Assembly (NCBI GenBank): GCA_021399435.1
Contig: JAJTUP010000039.1
Location: 372,001 to 436,000 of the forward strand
DNA from: Diaporthe sp. PMI_573
Lineage: Eukaryota; Ascomycota; Sordariomycetes; Diaporthales; Diaporthaceae
Direction: 5' to 3'
DNA: 64,000 bases
Made by a program: the position numbers and the translations under genes. The notes under the pieces were generated by a model, which ran no database searches, was not told the origin of the DNA, and saw only the letters and a program-made list of their open reading frames with translations. Positions within the stretch are counted from its first letter, which is position 1; every line of letters starts with the position of its first letter. Below, piece after piece: positions 53,861 to 64,000 of this stretch.

Positions 53861-56334
53861 CTAATTGCCCCTAATTGCTGTCGCAGAATGAGCGTCGGGA
53901 CCGGAGAATGGAAATCGATCGTGCATGTAACTCGCAAACTCATCTGGCGACGTACCGGTGAAGTGTTGGAACCCACCTACCAAGGACGCCGGCGAAGCCG
54001 TTCGTCCGGTGGACGGGCCCATCACCGAAGGCGAGGATCGTGGCTGCCCGCTGGAGGGGCCGTCGGTTCGGACGATGGTGTTGCCGAGGGGTGAGACGTT
54101 CGGGGATGCCCCCACGGGAGGGAGCACGGCCGAGTGCTGGAAGTAGGGGTTGGGGTCCGACGTTGCCCATTGCCGTTGAGGTCCACGCCCGCGCGGCTGC
54201 GAGCCAAAAGCCAGAGGACTCCCGCTGTTGCTGGATCCGCTGCTGTTCGGCCCGCGCGCCAGCGCATCGTCGGTCCCATCAAGTTTCCCGCCTCCCAATG
54301 TACCGTCCTTCAACAGAGGACTTGACTGCTTCGATCCAAACTGCACACAAGAGAAAGTTAGTACTGAGGTCGTGGCTGTTGGCGGGTCCGGCGCCGGGGT
54401 TCGCTGAAGGAGCTCGAGAGCGAACATCATCCATGGGTACGTACAAAGCAGTATTTGTTGACAATTTCCTCGTATGATGACGACGCAATGCTCGTTGCCC
54501 CAGGTAACCCGGTGCCGGGAACGGCCGGCAGTGCGATCTTTGCAGAATCCAAGGTCTTGTTTGTTGCGGTGGGTTGTTGGTCCTGGGAAATTGACCTTCC
54601 CATGTTGCCTGTCGCCAGAGTCGGGCCCTGACGGCGTGGCTTCATCTGCAAGGCGTCCGGCTTGACCATCGAATCTTTTGCGGCCTGCATGGCGGCTGAA
54701 AGGGAGGCACCGAAGTCGTACCTGTTCGAGAAGGCCTGTCCACTTGGGGCTGACAGTCGGTTGGACAGGTTGTCGCTCGGGATGCTGGTAGTAGACTTGG
54801 AGCTCTTCAGCCGCAGTGCAGGGCCGGGTTCGCCCAGGTACTCGTGGATCGACTGATCGAAGTTGACTTTGGGGTTGTCACCAAAGTCGTCGAAGCCCAC
54901 AGGCATTGACTTGGGCCGTGGGGCTGCAGACGGATTTGATCGGCGGTTGCTCCTGGGGAGGGAATGAGCAGGTCTGTTGGCAGCACCAATTGCACCCTTC
55001 TTGCCGTTCTGGGGCAACATCTTCTTGCGGAAGTCGACCTGGAAGTTAGGACCGTTGTTGTTGTCCCAGTGTTCCTGACCGTTGGCGGTATACTTGATAG
55101 CGAAGTACAGTGTCTTGGACTCCAAGTTTGCCAGATCAGCCAACTTAATGCTGAAGTTAAATCTGTCGTGGCCCTGCTCAGAGAGCCTGGGGGTGACCTC
55201 AGACATATACTCGGCAGTGACCTCGGATGTTGTCTTCCAGTAGTCCAGTGTAAATCGGCAGACCACCGCTTTCTGGAAGGCAATGTTGGCCACGACAACC
55301 GAACCGATCAAAAACTTGTGGTCATTAGAAAGCCAGACCCGTTCTAGGCGTACTGGCTGGGACTTCCGGGCGAGGGTCTCGGCGGGGAAGTTGTGAATAA
55401 TCATTTCCCACTCAAATGGGGGGGTTCTGGCACCGTGCTTATCCTCATAGCCGAAGGGGTATTCCGTATCACTGTCATAGTTGTCCACCGGCGAGGACCC
55501 TGCACTGACAGCGAGAGGGCGATCGACTTGGAGGAAATGGCGGACGTGCTCGAGGTGCGAGTCAAAGTGGACGGCCTTGGAGAAGGTAGGAGTGCCTGGC
55601 ATGCTGGACGGCCGGCGGCGGGAGGCCGGTCGCAGGGCCGGACGCACAAGCTCACCAGACTTCTTGCGCAGCATCTGAGGTCTCGGGATGAGCTCGTCCT
55701 CTTCCTCCTCCGAGTTTGTTATTGAATTCTCGGCAGATTTGGACACATCTGGCATTGTCATGGACCTGTTGTGGGTTCTGCGCGCGTGGGCAAGGTCGTC
55801 CAATGAGCTTGCGCTAAAGCTGTGGTGCACACCGTCGGCAATCTTCTCAGCTTGTGACGGGAGAACAAGCAGATCCCCAGAATCAACAACATTTTTGGTT
55901 TTGCTGGGAGAGCTCTCGCGGTGCTGTGGGATCTGGCTAATGGCGTCATGGAGCTTCTTGAGGTTCTCGGTGCGACGGCCACGCATTTGGGGAAGGTCGT
56001 CATCGTCACTGGATGCTGTTGACTCGGGTGGGGAGATGACGGCGCCGTTGGGCATGGTCTGGCCATCAGTGACCGGAGGTGGTGACTGTCGGACGCTGTG
56101 GTTAAGCATGCCCTTCAGGTCGGCCACAGTGGCCTCGGGCGAGGGTTGGTTTATTGGGCCATGGCTGGCTCCCACGGCAGACGGTGTTCTCCGGTGCTTG
56201 GTCAAGTATGAGGCGGACCGAGGGAGTACCGGACGAGAGCCACCGGGTGATTGCTGCAGAGACGGGCGGCGGCTGGTGTCTGGTGATGTGGGAGCTGACG
56301 AGGCAGGAGACTTGCTAGGGGGCGTGTACGGCAT
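53861..56334 (-). CDS. Protein phosphatase 1 regulatory subunit with CBM21 domain (Gac1-like)
   Basis: Two coding exons, 54445-56334 and 53861-54340 (GTACGT donor, TGCAG acceptor, 104-nt intron), give 789 residues. I chose ATG 56332-56334 (MPYTPPSKSPASSAPTSP), the usual start in relatives as I remember them. An in-frame ATG at 56403 and an acceptor at 56456-56457 point to an intron in or near the leader. The N-terminal third is Ser/Pro-rich and disordered. FSKAVHFD (Lys253-Asp258) is an RVxF-type PP1-docking motif. Residues about 303-433 form a CBM21 (PPFEWEMIIHNF, VRLERVWLSND, VRFTxDxW-like CRFTLDYWKTTSEV, EHWDNNNGPNFQVDF), which binds glycogen. The long tail is low complexity. Role: directs PP1 to glycogen synthase and so promotes glycogen storage. 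Confidence 0.88.
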
Positions 56335-57388
56335 CCCAGCGGCTGGGCTGATGTATGGGAAGTTTGTGGTAGACTGAACCAGCGGGTGGGACAGTGCAAG
56401 CATCTGGGGAACGGAATGCTTGGTTGTTACAGCTGATCGACGCAGCAAAGCGGATCTGGGCGGGGGAGACGGTTAGTCAATATATATGTATTAGAATGCA
56501 GAAGAGGCAGTCCAGGGCATTGTTGGTAACAGGTCTGACAAAGTCGACGCAAGACAATGGAGTGTGCGGGTGGTGCACTGATATCCAGGCTCCAGTGCCT
56601 GCCTGTATGGTCCGACACAAGGCCGACCAAGAGACCAACCCAGCACACTGGCGATGTTTTGGGAGGCGTGGAACCGAAGGGCTCACTCACCAAGCAGTAA
56701 GCAGACGGAAGGAGCGGGCAAGGTGAGAAGCTGCACAGGCAATATTCCAGCAACTGAGCAGTCTCGGAAGTGGCGGTAAGACGTGTGGGAGGATAACCGC
56801 GAGAATTAAGAGTCAACCCGTCTCGATCGCCGATGGACGAGAGTTCGAGTTTGCGTGTTGTGATGTGATGCGTGGGATCACGAATGACGACTTTCGGGAG
56901 CCGTAGAAGGAACTGGATAGAGCGACGTCGACAGCAGCGAAGTGGCGTCGGCGATTGAGGATGTCCTGGTAGGTATCCCCTGCTCTTTCCTTCCTGTATT
57001 ATGGGTGTGGTGGAGACCTTTCTTTTTCCGTCCTCTGTTTCCCGTACAAGTTGTGGATGGACGCAGCAGTGAGAAGTGAATTGCGACAGATCGATGTTAT
57101 GACCAGGTCGGAGAGAGGCTGGAGTGTCCGTCGACGTTAGTCACGATGATTATTGAGGCAACGGCGACGCAGAGACATGTAGATGATTCGGGGTCGGGAG
57201 GGAAGCAACCGTTTGCATCTATGTGGTTGCCGGTCGGGCGAACTGTTGGTAGAGGAGGAATGGGAGCCAAAGAGATGCTGGGCTGGGACGGTACAGGATG
57301 CTCGAAGAGCGTGGGTGGGTGCGGAAGCGGCCTGGTTTTGAATGGGCAGGAATGCTGGCGCGGGACGGGAGTGGTGTGGGTGTAGGTG

Positions 57389-57391
<3 letters not shown>

Positions 57392-57480
<89 letters not shown>
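57392..57480. repeat. (GT)44 microsatellite
   Basis: 89 bases of uninterrupted GT, preceded by GGTGTAGGTGTAG, about 1.1 kb above the CBM21 start codon. Confidence 0.97.
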
Positions 57481-57481
<1 letters not shown>

Positions 57482-58313
57482 AGGTGGGTGTGGGCGTGGC
57501 AGGGAGACTTGTCTAGAGTAAAAGTAGGCAGGAGGTGTGTGTGTGGCAGTGGTGGTAGCAGCCCACTGGTGGTAGCGTGGGGAGGCACGGAGGGTACGGT
57601 AGTCGAGGCCAACAAAAAATTGATGGCAATCGCCCGCCACCAAGAGAAAAAAAGAGCGAGGCCTAGTGTGGCATATGCATCACACCAGAAAAGCAGGCCA
57701 GTCCAGGCCAGCGAGCGAGGCCGGACAAGATAGGTGCACGGTGCCTTGACCAAAAGATAAATGGTGCAATAACAACGACAAATTCAATCACTCACCGATA
57801 TGGACAACGTCTGTGTCTGAAATGCGTGTGATGACGGGAACACGCTCTCTGGAGGCAAGGGGAAGAGGTGGGAAGGAGGCGATCAACTCGTGGCCGCAGA
57901 GAGGGTGAGATGTAGGAAGGGGAGGAGGGAGGAATTGGAAACAAACTCAAGGTGGTTGAGGATGAGAAGGAGAAGGAGGAGGAGAGGCTAAACATACATA
58001 GTTGGTGGTGCGGCGGGTTTCACGGGATGGTACATGGGTACGGGGTACAAGGCTACAAGGATACTAGTTACAATGTGGTAGGGGCGCAGGGGTGCCAGGG
58101 AAGGTGGGTGCACGGCACACACACGGTACGTAGCTACCTAGTTACTTTGGAGACGCACAGAGCAGCACAGTTATTAGAGCACCTACACGGTAGCACCTGA
58201 GATGGATTTGCTGGGTTTCTCATGTTTCTGGGCGCTCCAGGACCTATGCTGTGCTTGGTGCTTGGAGCTCCTCGTCAGGCCAGGAGCTGCTGGCTGTAGC
58301 TGCAGGCGTCGTA

Positions 58314-58330
58314 GCAGCAGCAGCAGCAGC
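58314..58330. repeat. Short (AGC)n repeat
   Basis: AGCAGCAGC repeated for 17 bases, followed by GGC. Confidence 0.85.
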
Positions 58331-58403
58331 GGCAAGGATGAGCAGGGACAGGGTGTTGAGTACCTGTGCGGTACGGCACTGCGCACTACCACAGTAGCAC
58401 TGT

Positions 58404-58423
58404 AAAAAAAAAAAAAAAAAAAA
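58404..58423. repeat. A20 homopolymer
   Basis: Twenty consecutive A. Assembly length may be unreliable. Confidence 0.9.
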
Positions 58424-59444
58424 CTGGGACCTTGGGACAGGGAAGCAACTGGAGAGAGCGAGGAGGAGAAGGCGGAGGGCGTCTGGAGGAGGAGGAGGAG
58501 TGTGTGGAGAGAGAGACGAGAGAAGCCGGAGAGAGAGAGAGGCAAGCAGGGAACAGGGTGCTTGATGGATGCGACAGGGGGGCCTGGAAGAGAACAGGCA
58601 TTTTTGGGGGAAGGAAGGAGACTGAAAATTCAGCAGTCGAGTGCACACTGTCTCGCACTGTATCCGAGCATCTCCTGGTGCGGTGCATGGGGAGGGGGAA
58701 GAGAGGGGGGGGCGAGCACAGAATGAGGGGGGGGTGGACGGGGTGATGCATGTTAGCTATGGTACGACCACAGCAGATTAACCTCGATGAACAGATTGAT
58801 ATGAGATGAGATGTCTGTCTATGGTCACTCTATCGCTTCCTTCGAGTCCTCGGTCCTCGGCCTACACCACACTCCTGCAAGTCGAATACGTACACAGCAG
58901 ATTGATGCATCTTGCTCGGCTGCACCTTCTGCTCCTGTTTTCGTCTTTTTGTGCAGCTTTTCTCACAGTATGTATGTACATGGCCCAGCCTCGAGGAGCG
59001 TTGTCTTGGCCCGTCTGCCGATGAAGCCGACATGCTTATGTTGGTTGATCCATGGAGGTCATCGTCGAGATTTTCAAGTGAAAAACTCTATTACCGTCTC
59101 CTTTCTCTATTGCGCCAGCCAGGCGGGCCTCGGGACGGGCGATGATCAGGACGGGGGCCGTCGCTGTCACTGCTGCTTTTTCTGGAGACGGGCAAGGCGG
59201 GCTCTTCCTCTTCTGGGGCGGAAATACCCACAGATCAGAAAGGTCCCAGCGAGACCCACCTTTGTAGATAGGGAAACGATTCAAGATCCCTATTTGTTGG
59301 TGTGTTGGGGTGGATTTGACTTGGCTTGACTTTTGACATGAACTGACCTGACCTGACTTACACAGTGAGTTAGTTGGCTTGGCTCGACTTGACTTGACTT
59401 AGTCGACTTGCTCTGGGCTCATTGCAAGACAAAGCAAAGCAGTA

Positions 59445-59463
59445 TTTTTTTTTTTTTTTTTTT
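59445..59463. repeat. T19 homopolymer
   Basis: Nineteen consecutive T. Confidence 0.9.
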
Positions 59464-62400
59464 GGTTGGGTCAAGCTTTGCGTGTGTCTGCTGCATGTGT
59501 CGTCAGTCGTTGCTGACCGCCTTGGATGAAGATCACGTATGTCCTTTGCCAAATAATGGAGTATCTCCTCGGGTGTACGTACGTGCGTATCTGCCCATGT
59601 GTCCATCTGTCATTCCGCTCTCCACCAGCACCGAACAAATATTTCTTTGCACTGAGCAAGTGCAGGCCCAGGCCCAGAGCCAGGCAGGGTTGGCACAGGG
59701 CTGCTCTGACCTCACCCGTGGGCTCAATCTTCCTCACGGGCCATCATCCTGCCAATGTGCCCATTCTATACCGTGTCTGTGAGCCTCTGTAAAAGAGAGG
59801 TCTAGTTTAGATTTACGCGAGCCAGCCAATCTCGGAATGACGTCGCTGTCAGACTCACTGGGCAGGCGATGGTCTTTGCTCTTTTTTTTCTCCTTTGCTC
59901 CTTTGCTCCTTGTGCCTTGTGCCTTGCTCCTTCCTGTTAGGCCGTGGGTGCCGCTCAGGCATAGCCCGCCTAGCCGAGACCGCCCCACAGGCCATTTGGC
60001 ACCTGCCGCTGTTAACAGCTGGCAAGTCTCCCAATCAAGTCTCCCAATCAGTTCCTCCTGCTCAAAATCCCCGGATTCTCGTCATTCGTCAATTCCTCCC
60101 AAGACGCCTCCCCGAGCCCGAGGCTGGTTGGTTCTCAAGGTTGATCCCAAAGCCTTCCTCCCAAGGTTCCTCCAGGGTTCCTCCCAAGCATCCTCCTGCC
60201 CAGGATCGAAAGTTGCGCCCCTCGAACCAACATCACGACAAATTGACCCAGGAAGCCAGAGGTGAAATGAACATGGCCTCACATCCACATTTGGGCACTC
60301 GTCTCACGGCATCGCTCGCTTACAATGGGACGACAGCTCATCAAACCCACTTCACCTGCTGCGCTGTCGCCTGCCTGCCTTCCCCCATTCTCCATTCCCC
60401 CAGTTCTCCAGGCCCCCTCATGTGTGTGCTCACAAACCAACCAGACCCCGACACACAGCATGCAACTCCAATAAACATGCTTTGCGCGAGCCGTGGGTGG
60501 GAACTGGTGTTGTTGTCGCTGGGGCCCTGTTGGTGCAAGGCGCCTGAGGCGATGTGCAGGACCTGTCTCATCTGTCGCACAGCACAACAGCAGGAGGAGG
60601 TTGTGATACCTCAGAAACGGCTGGCATTGCCATCTCACGTCGCGCCCCACCAGCCACGCCCTCAAGAGCCTCCAAAATTTCATTTCTCGCCGATCATCGC
60701 GCTTCAAGTCTGATCGAGTCCTCAGCCTTCAGCCTCAAAGTCGCCTGATTGCCTGAAATAGGACCCATGCCATCTCCCACCGTTGTGTCAGGCATGTCCC
60801 GTCGTCAGGCTCGTCCAATACTCCTCCTGCTGCGGTAGGCAGCTCTGTCGGACAGAGATGGAGCACCGTAGGATTGCGGCGCGGTGCACGGTATGCGGCC
60901 ACCACCGCATCCCACATCAGCCAATTTTATCTCCAGCCCGTCCTCAAATAGAGCAACAGGGTGGGGGGGAACCAGTTGGCTGGCTAATCCTTATTCGGTA
61001 CCATACCCCCGGTCAAGCGCCACGATACTTTGGAGCTGTCATCCCAGACAGGACAAGGCCCATGAGATAACGACATGATCAAACCACGTCCACACCAGCG
61101 CCAAATTATGTTCGACAAGCGCGAGCTCTACTGTACTGTGTGCTGTGCTCGCTCTTCGTGCTTGGTCTGGCCTGCCTGTGGCCTTGGCCCCTCGGCGAGC
61201 CGCTTTTCCCAAGCTTCCAAGCTTACCGGGGTGCGCCGGCGACCAAAGCGTTGGCAGCATTCACCAAGGCAGAGACTGTCGCATCAGTCAGCAGCACCCT
61301 GACCCGCTCGAACACCAATTTTTTTTTGTCTCCTCCAAATTGTTGAGGCAATGGCCACTCGACCGATGGCCTTGGACTCGGGCCATACCGAGTGCTAGTA
61401 TCGACGGTCAAGGGGACTTTGACTACCTAGCCTAGGAACGCCGGCTCCCGGCCAGGATGAAGTGCACGGAGGCACCAACGTTCCGTGGTTTGTCTTCTCG
61501 ATGTACTGTGTACCAAGCACGAACTGGCTGGTGCAGGTCCTCTGTGTGATCGCCATTTCAATCCCGCCCGGCTTGCACGGCATCGGGTGGAGGTGTGGTC
61601 AAACTGCAATGCACCTCACCCGACTCGAAGCAGTGACCGAGCAGGCTCAAACTACCGCATCGCACCGCACGCAAGCCGGCACAGCACGGCCTAGTCTTAT
61701 CAGATAACTCTCCCACCCCTCCGGCCGCATCAGCGTCTCGCCACCGGTCAGCGAACATTGCAGTCTCGCCCCGGCTTGATGCGGCCTGCCCCTGGTCCTC
61801 TGGTTGCCTCGAGATGCTGTAAACGTTGGACTGCATGCGAGATTGAAATCCAACATGCGCCGTAGCCAACCCGAAAGGGCAGCTGGGTCCTAGCCTCGCT
61901 CCGGTTGTCGCTACAATGTCAACAGCGGCGGCCGCTACTCAGGTCTCCACCATCATCTCCCGAGTCCCGCCATCGTCCCGACGTTAATGCCTGCTTTGTT
62001 TCTGTTTCACAAACTGTCCAGCACCGGCCGCTCAGCCAATTGATAAATCCGGACACCCTGCCGCCGGGCTGCCTGTACTGTAGCGTCCGGCAATTTGAAC
62101 AGTCGAGGTGGGCAATGTTGATTGTGTGCGCCGTTCGTTAGGGAGCGGGCGTTCTTCGATGTGGTCCAATGAAGCTACCAACCCACCAGCTGAGATAGAC
62201 CGTACCCCGGATCTATGAAACCTGGAGACGGACCCGGTCATCTCCAGATTCAGATGCTCATCCAGTCGATGCTGGCGTCACGTGGGGAAGTGGGGAGGAG
62301 AAGCAGCCCACGATGGGAAGATTCGATGTCAGAGCCCGCCACCCATCTCCAGTCTATGAGCTATTCCCCGTACTGTGGTACAACATCACAAGCACCCCTC

Positions 62401-64000
62401 TCGCTGTTGACATTTGGGTTGCTGTGCAGCGCACTAAAGAGCCGTTGCATGCGGCTTATCTCAACGCTCGCTCGCAGGAAACTCGCAATTGTCAGTCGCT
62501 ACTCAGCTCATTCTCAACATTAGCGAGGCATTCTGCGGCGCAAGGGTACGCTACCAATCAAGACCATGCAGCCTCCCTTTCTCGGCACCGGCGTGCATGC
62601 AGCTGCAAGGATGGTACCCTTGTCGGCGAACTTGGGATTTCCGCTCCGGATAGACAGATGAACTCAGTGATTCAGTGACAAGAGTACGCCTGCCCGAAGC
62701 CGCCGCTACAGCGTGGTGTACCACGAACTCGGCTCAGCCTCCTCGGTCTTCCGATCTTGAAACACAGATTTCTCACGTAATCCTCATGATCGTTAATTTA
62801 ATGGCCACCCGAAGCTACCTACCCTCCCGCCTCCAACTCCACTACCCAGAACCACGCCGAGCCTCATCCTTCAGGCGAAAGGAACCGAATCAAATAACGG
62901 CGCCCATTGGCTAGAGCTTGGAAAGGAGTTTCCCATCCTTCAGCTAATCACCCCAGGAGATCCGAGCTCACAGACCCCGGACAGCATACTACTGTGCTGG
63001 GAAGCCCTGTCTGTTGCGCAATCACTGGTGCACCGGGTGGGGACAGTGATTTTCGTCGCTTAAATAATGTCGTGCGCAAGGTCTGGCACTGTGTGCACAG
63101 TAGCACTCTGCATTGCATTGACAGCTTCTCGCCCGGCTAGCCCAGCCAGCCAGAGGAATCCACCTCCTCCCGCCATGGAAATTTTCCGACGAATACGAGC
63201 GCGCGGTGCAATGAGGCTCATCTCTCTGGATGCTTGGCTCCTGGCCTCGAGCCTTCGATATGACAAGTCGGCCTGATGCAGTTGACGAGCAGCAACGGTA
63301 CTTGCACTTCAAGTTTTCGGAGCCGACTTGTCGCCTTTTCTAATTCACTACCCCACAGCCAAAGGCAGTGGTCAGTCAAAGTGACGCCGTTGCTGCGTAA
63401 GCTTTGCGTGATGTCGAGACAGGGCCGAGTTATGTTTCACGCCATCCCCGCGGGTGCGGCGTCATTTCAGATGTACCTCCTGCCTATAATCGGACCTCCA
63501 CAGCTCGATTGAACCTGCCGCCGGCCTTGATGAAGCTATCGACACGCCACTGGGCTTCTCTCTTGGCCGCTCACCCCTCTCCCCCCAGACAGGTGGCTCA
63601 CTATGATAGACTTTCTGATGTGGAGACGCTGTGGTCGCGGTGGGTTGCATCGGTTGTGGTGGGTGTAACGACAGATCTACGACACACCGACTCGCGGGGA
63701 CTATTGCATGATCAGAGCTCAGCTCGCCGTCATCTAAGCAACCCACCGCCGCGGGACAGTCCAGCCCGCAGCATGTTCCCGTAGGAAATGTCATTATCAA
63801 TATATATCACAGGGGCTGATAAGGTCCTCCGGGAACGGCGGGCCAAGTCAAGCATTGTACTCAAGGTGTTGGATGAGACCTCCAACAACGGCCTTCTGAA
63901 TCAGTACGACGCGGGATGGATTGTTGCGCTGGGTTGAGCCGTTGCTCTGAGCCCTCGCATGCCCACGCTACCATACCGGGCCCCCGTTCTCCCACCTAAC

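Larger units (their letters stand above)
56335..64000. other. 7.6-kb gene-poor stretch with simple repeats
   Basis: Above the CBM21 gene lies its leader and promoter, then sequence without any convincing coding frame to the window end. The long frames at 57097-57753 are translations of the GT microsatellite, and those at 59837-60713 and 60783-63800 are C/P/S-rich and overlap in two or three phases. A TTGAC/CTTGA-rich patch lies at 59320-59405 and CTTTGCTC repeats at 59875-59935. A long regulatory region or a non-coding transcript is possible. Confidence 0.45.

Noticed and set aside
57097..57753. Long frames on both strands with VCV or HTH repeats
   Set aside because: They are translations of the (GT)44 microsatellite. 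Length comes from the absence of stops in the repeat.
58366..58751. Long frames on both strands through purine-rich sequence
   Set aside because: GGA/GAG-rich composition and a homopolymer A run explain them. No domain, signal peptide or splice support.
1..64000. CRISPR arrays, bacterial insertion sequences, rRNA genes
   Set aside because: No regularly spaced direct repeats, no transposase motifs with inverted ends, and no rRNA-like sequence. The window is fungal nuclear DNA.

Overview
The window is nuclear DNA of a filamentous ascomycete (Pezizomycotina, most likely a Sordariomycete). Protein genes are split by many short introns (about 50-130 nt) with GTRNGT donors, CTAAC/CTGAC branch points and YAG acceptors. 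The families present are typical of this group: HsbA, PTH11/SAT4-type rhodopsin-domain receptors, LysM proteins, tannase-like esterases, a fungal P450, an arsenite methyltransferase and a CBM21 phosphatase-1 targeting subunit. No bacterial, viral or mitochondrial features were seen.

Layout. 1-10 kb: 3' end of a membrane protein, an HsbA-like secreted protein (-), a conserved gene broken by a nonsense codon (-), and two small two-exon genes (+), the second gaining a C2H2 finger through a GC-AG intron. 11-14 kb: a bZIP factor (-) and an arsenite methyltransferase (+) share a divergent promoter. 16-20 kb: a secretory gene with an in-frame TAG and a decayed W-C-x2-C gene. 21-28 kb: a RecQ helicase, a small secreted protein with dibasic sites, and a seven-TM receptor-like protein. 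30-33 kb: a P450 converging on an acyl-protein-thioesterase-like hydrolase. 34-43 kb: secreted asparaginase, secreted tannase/feruloyl-esterase, an SNF-type symporter and a PPAY membrane protein. 45-52 kb: a two-LysM protein, a truncated gene, an unusual tRNA-Pro gene, a membrane-protein gene, a frameshifted secreted-protein gene and a second receptor-like gene. 53.8-56.3 kb: the PP1 glycogen-targeting subunit, followed by about 7.5 kb without a recognisable gene but rich in simple repeats.

The most unusual item is at 47102-47236. It reads as a complete tRNA-Pro(TGG) only if two insertions are removed: a 12-nt intron at the canonical 37/38 position, and a 51-nt insertion in the T stem with the full signature of a spliceosomal intron (GTAAGT donor, two CTAAC boxes, CACAG end). 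With both removed the tRNA is 72 nt with every stem intact, and boxes A and B and a T-run terminator are present. An 8-bp hairpin can also form between the insertion and its 3' junction.

No biosynthetic gene cluster is evident. The recurring theme is secreted and surface proteins mixed with several recently broken genes (nonsense codons and frameshifts) and diverged repeat copies, as expected of an accessory region under relaxed selection and possibly RIP-like mutation. All gene structures were derived by hand from splice signals and reading-frame continuity.
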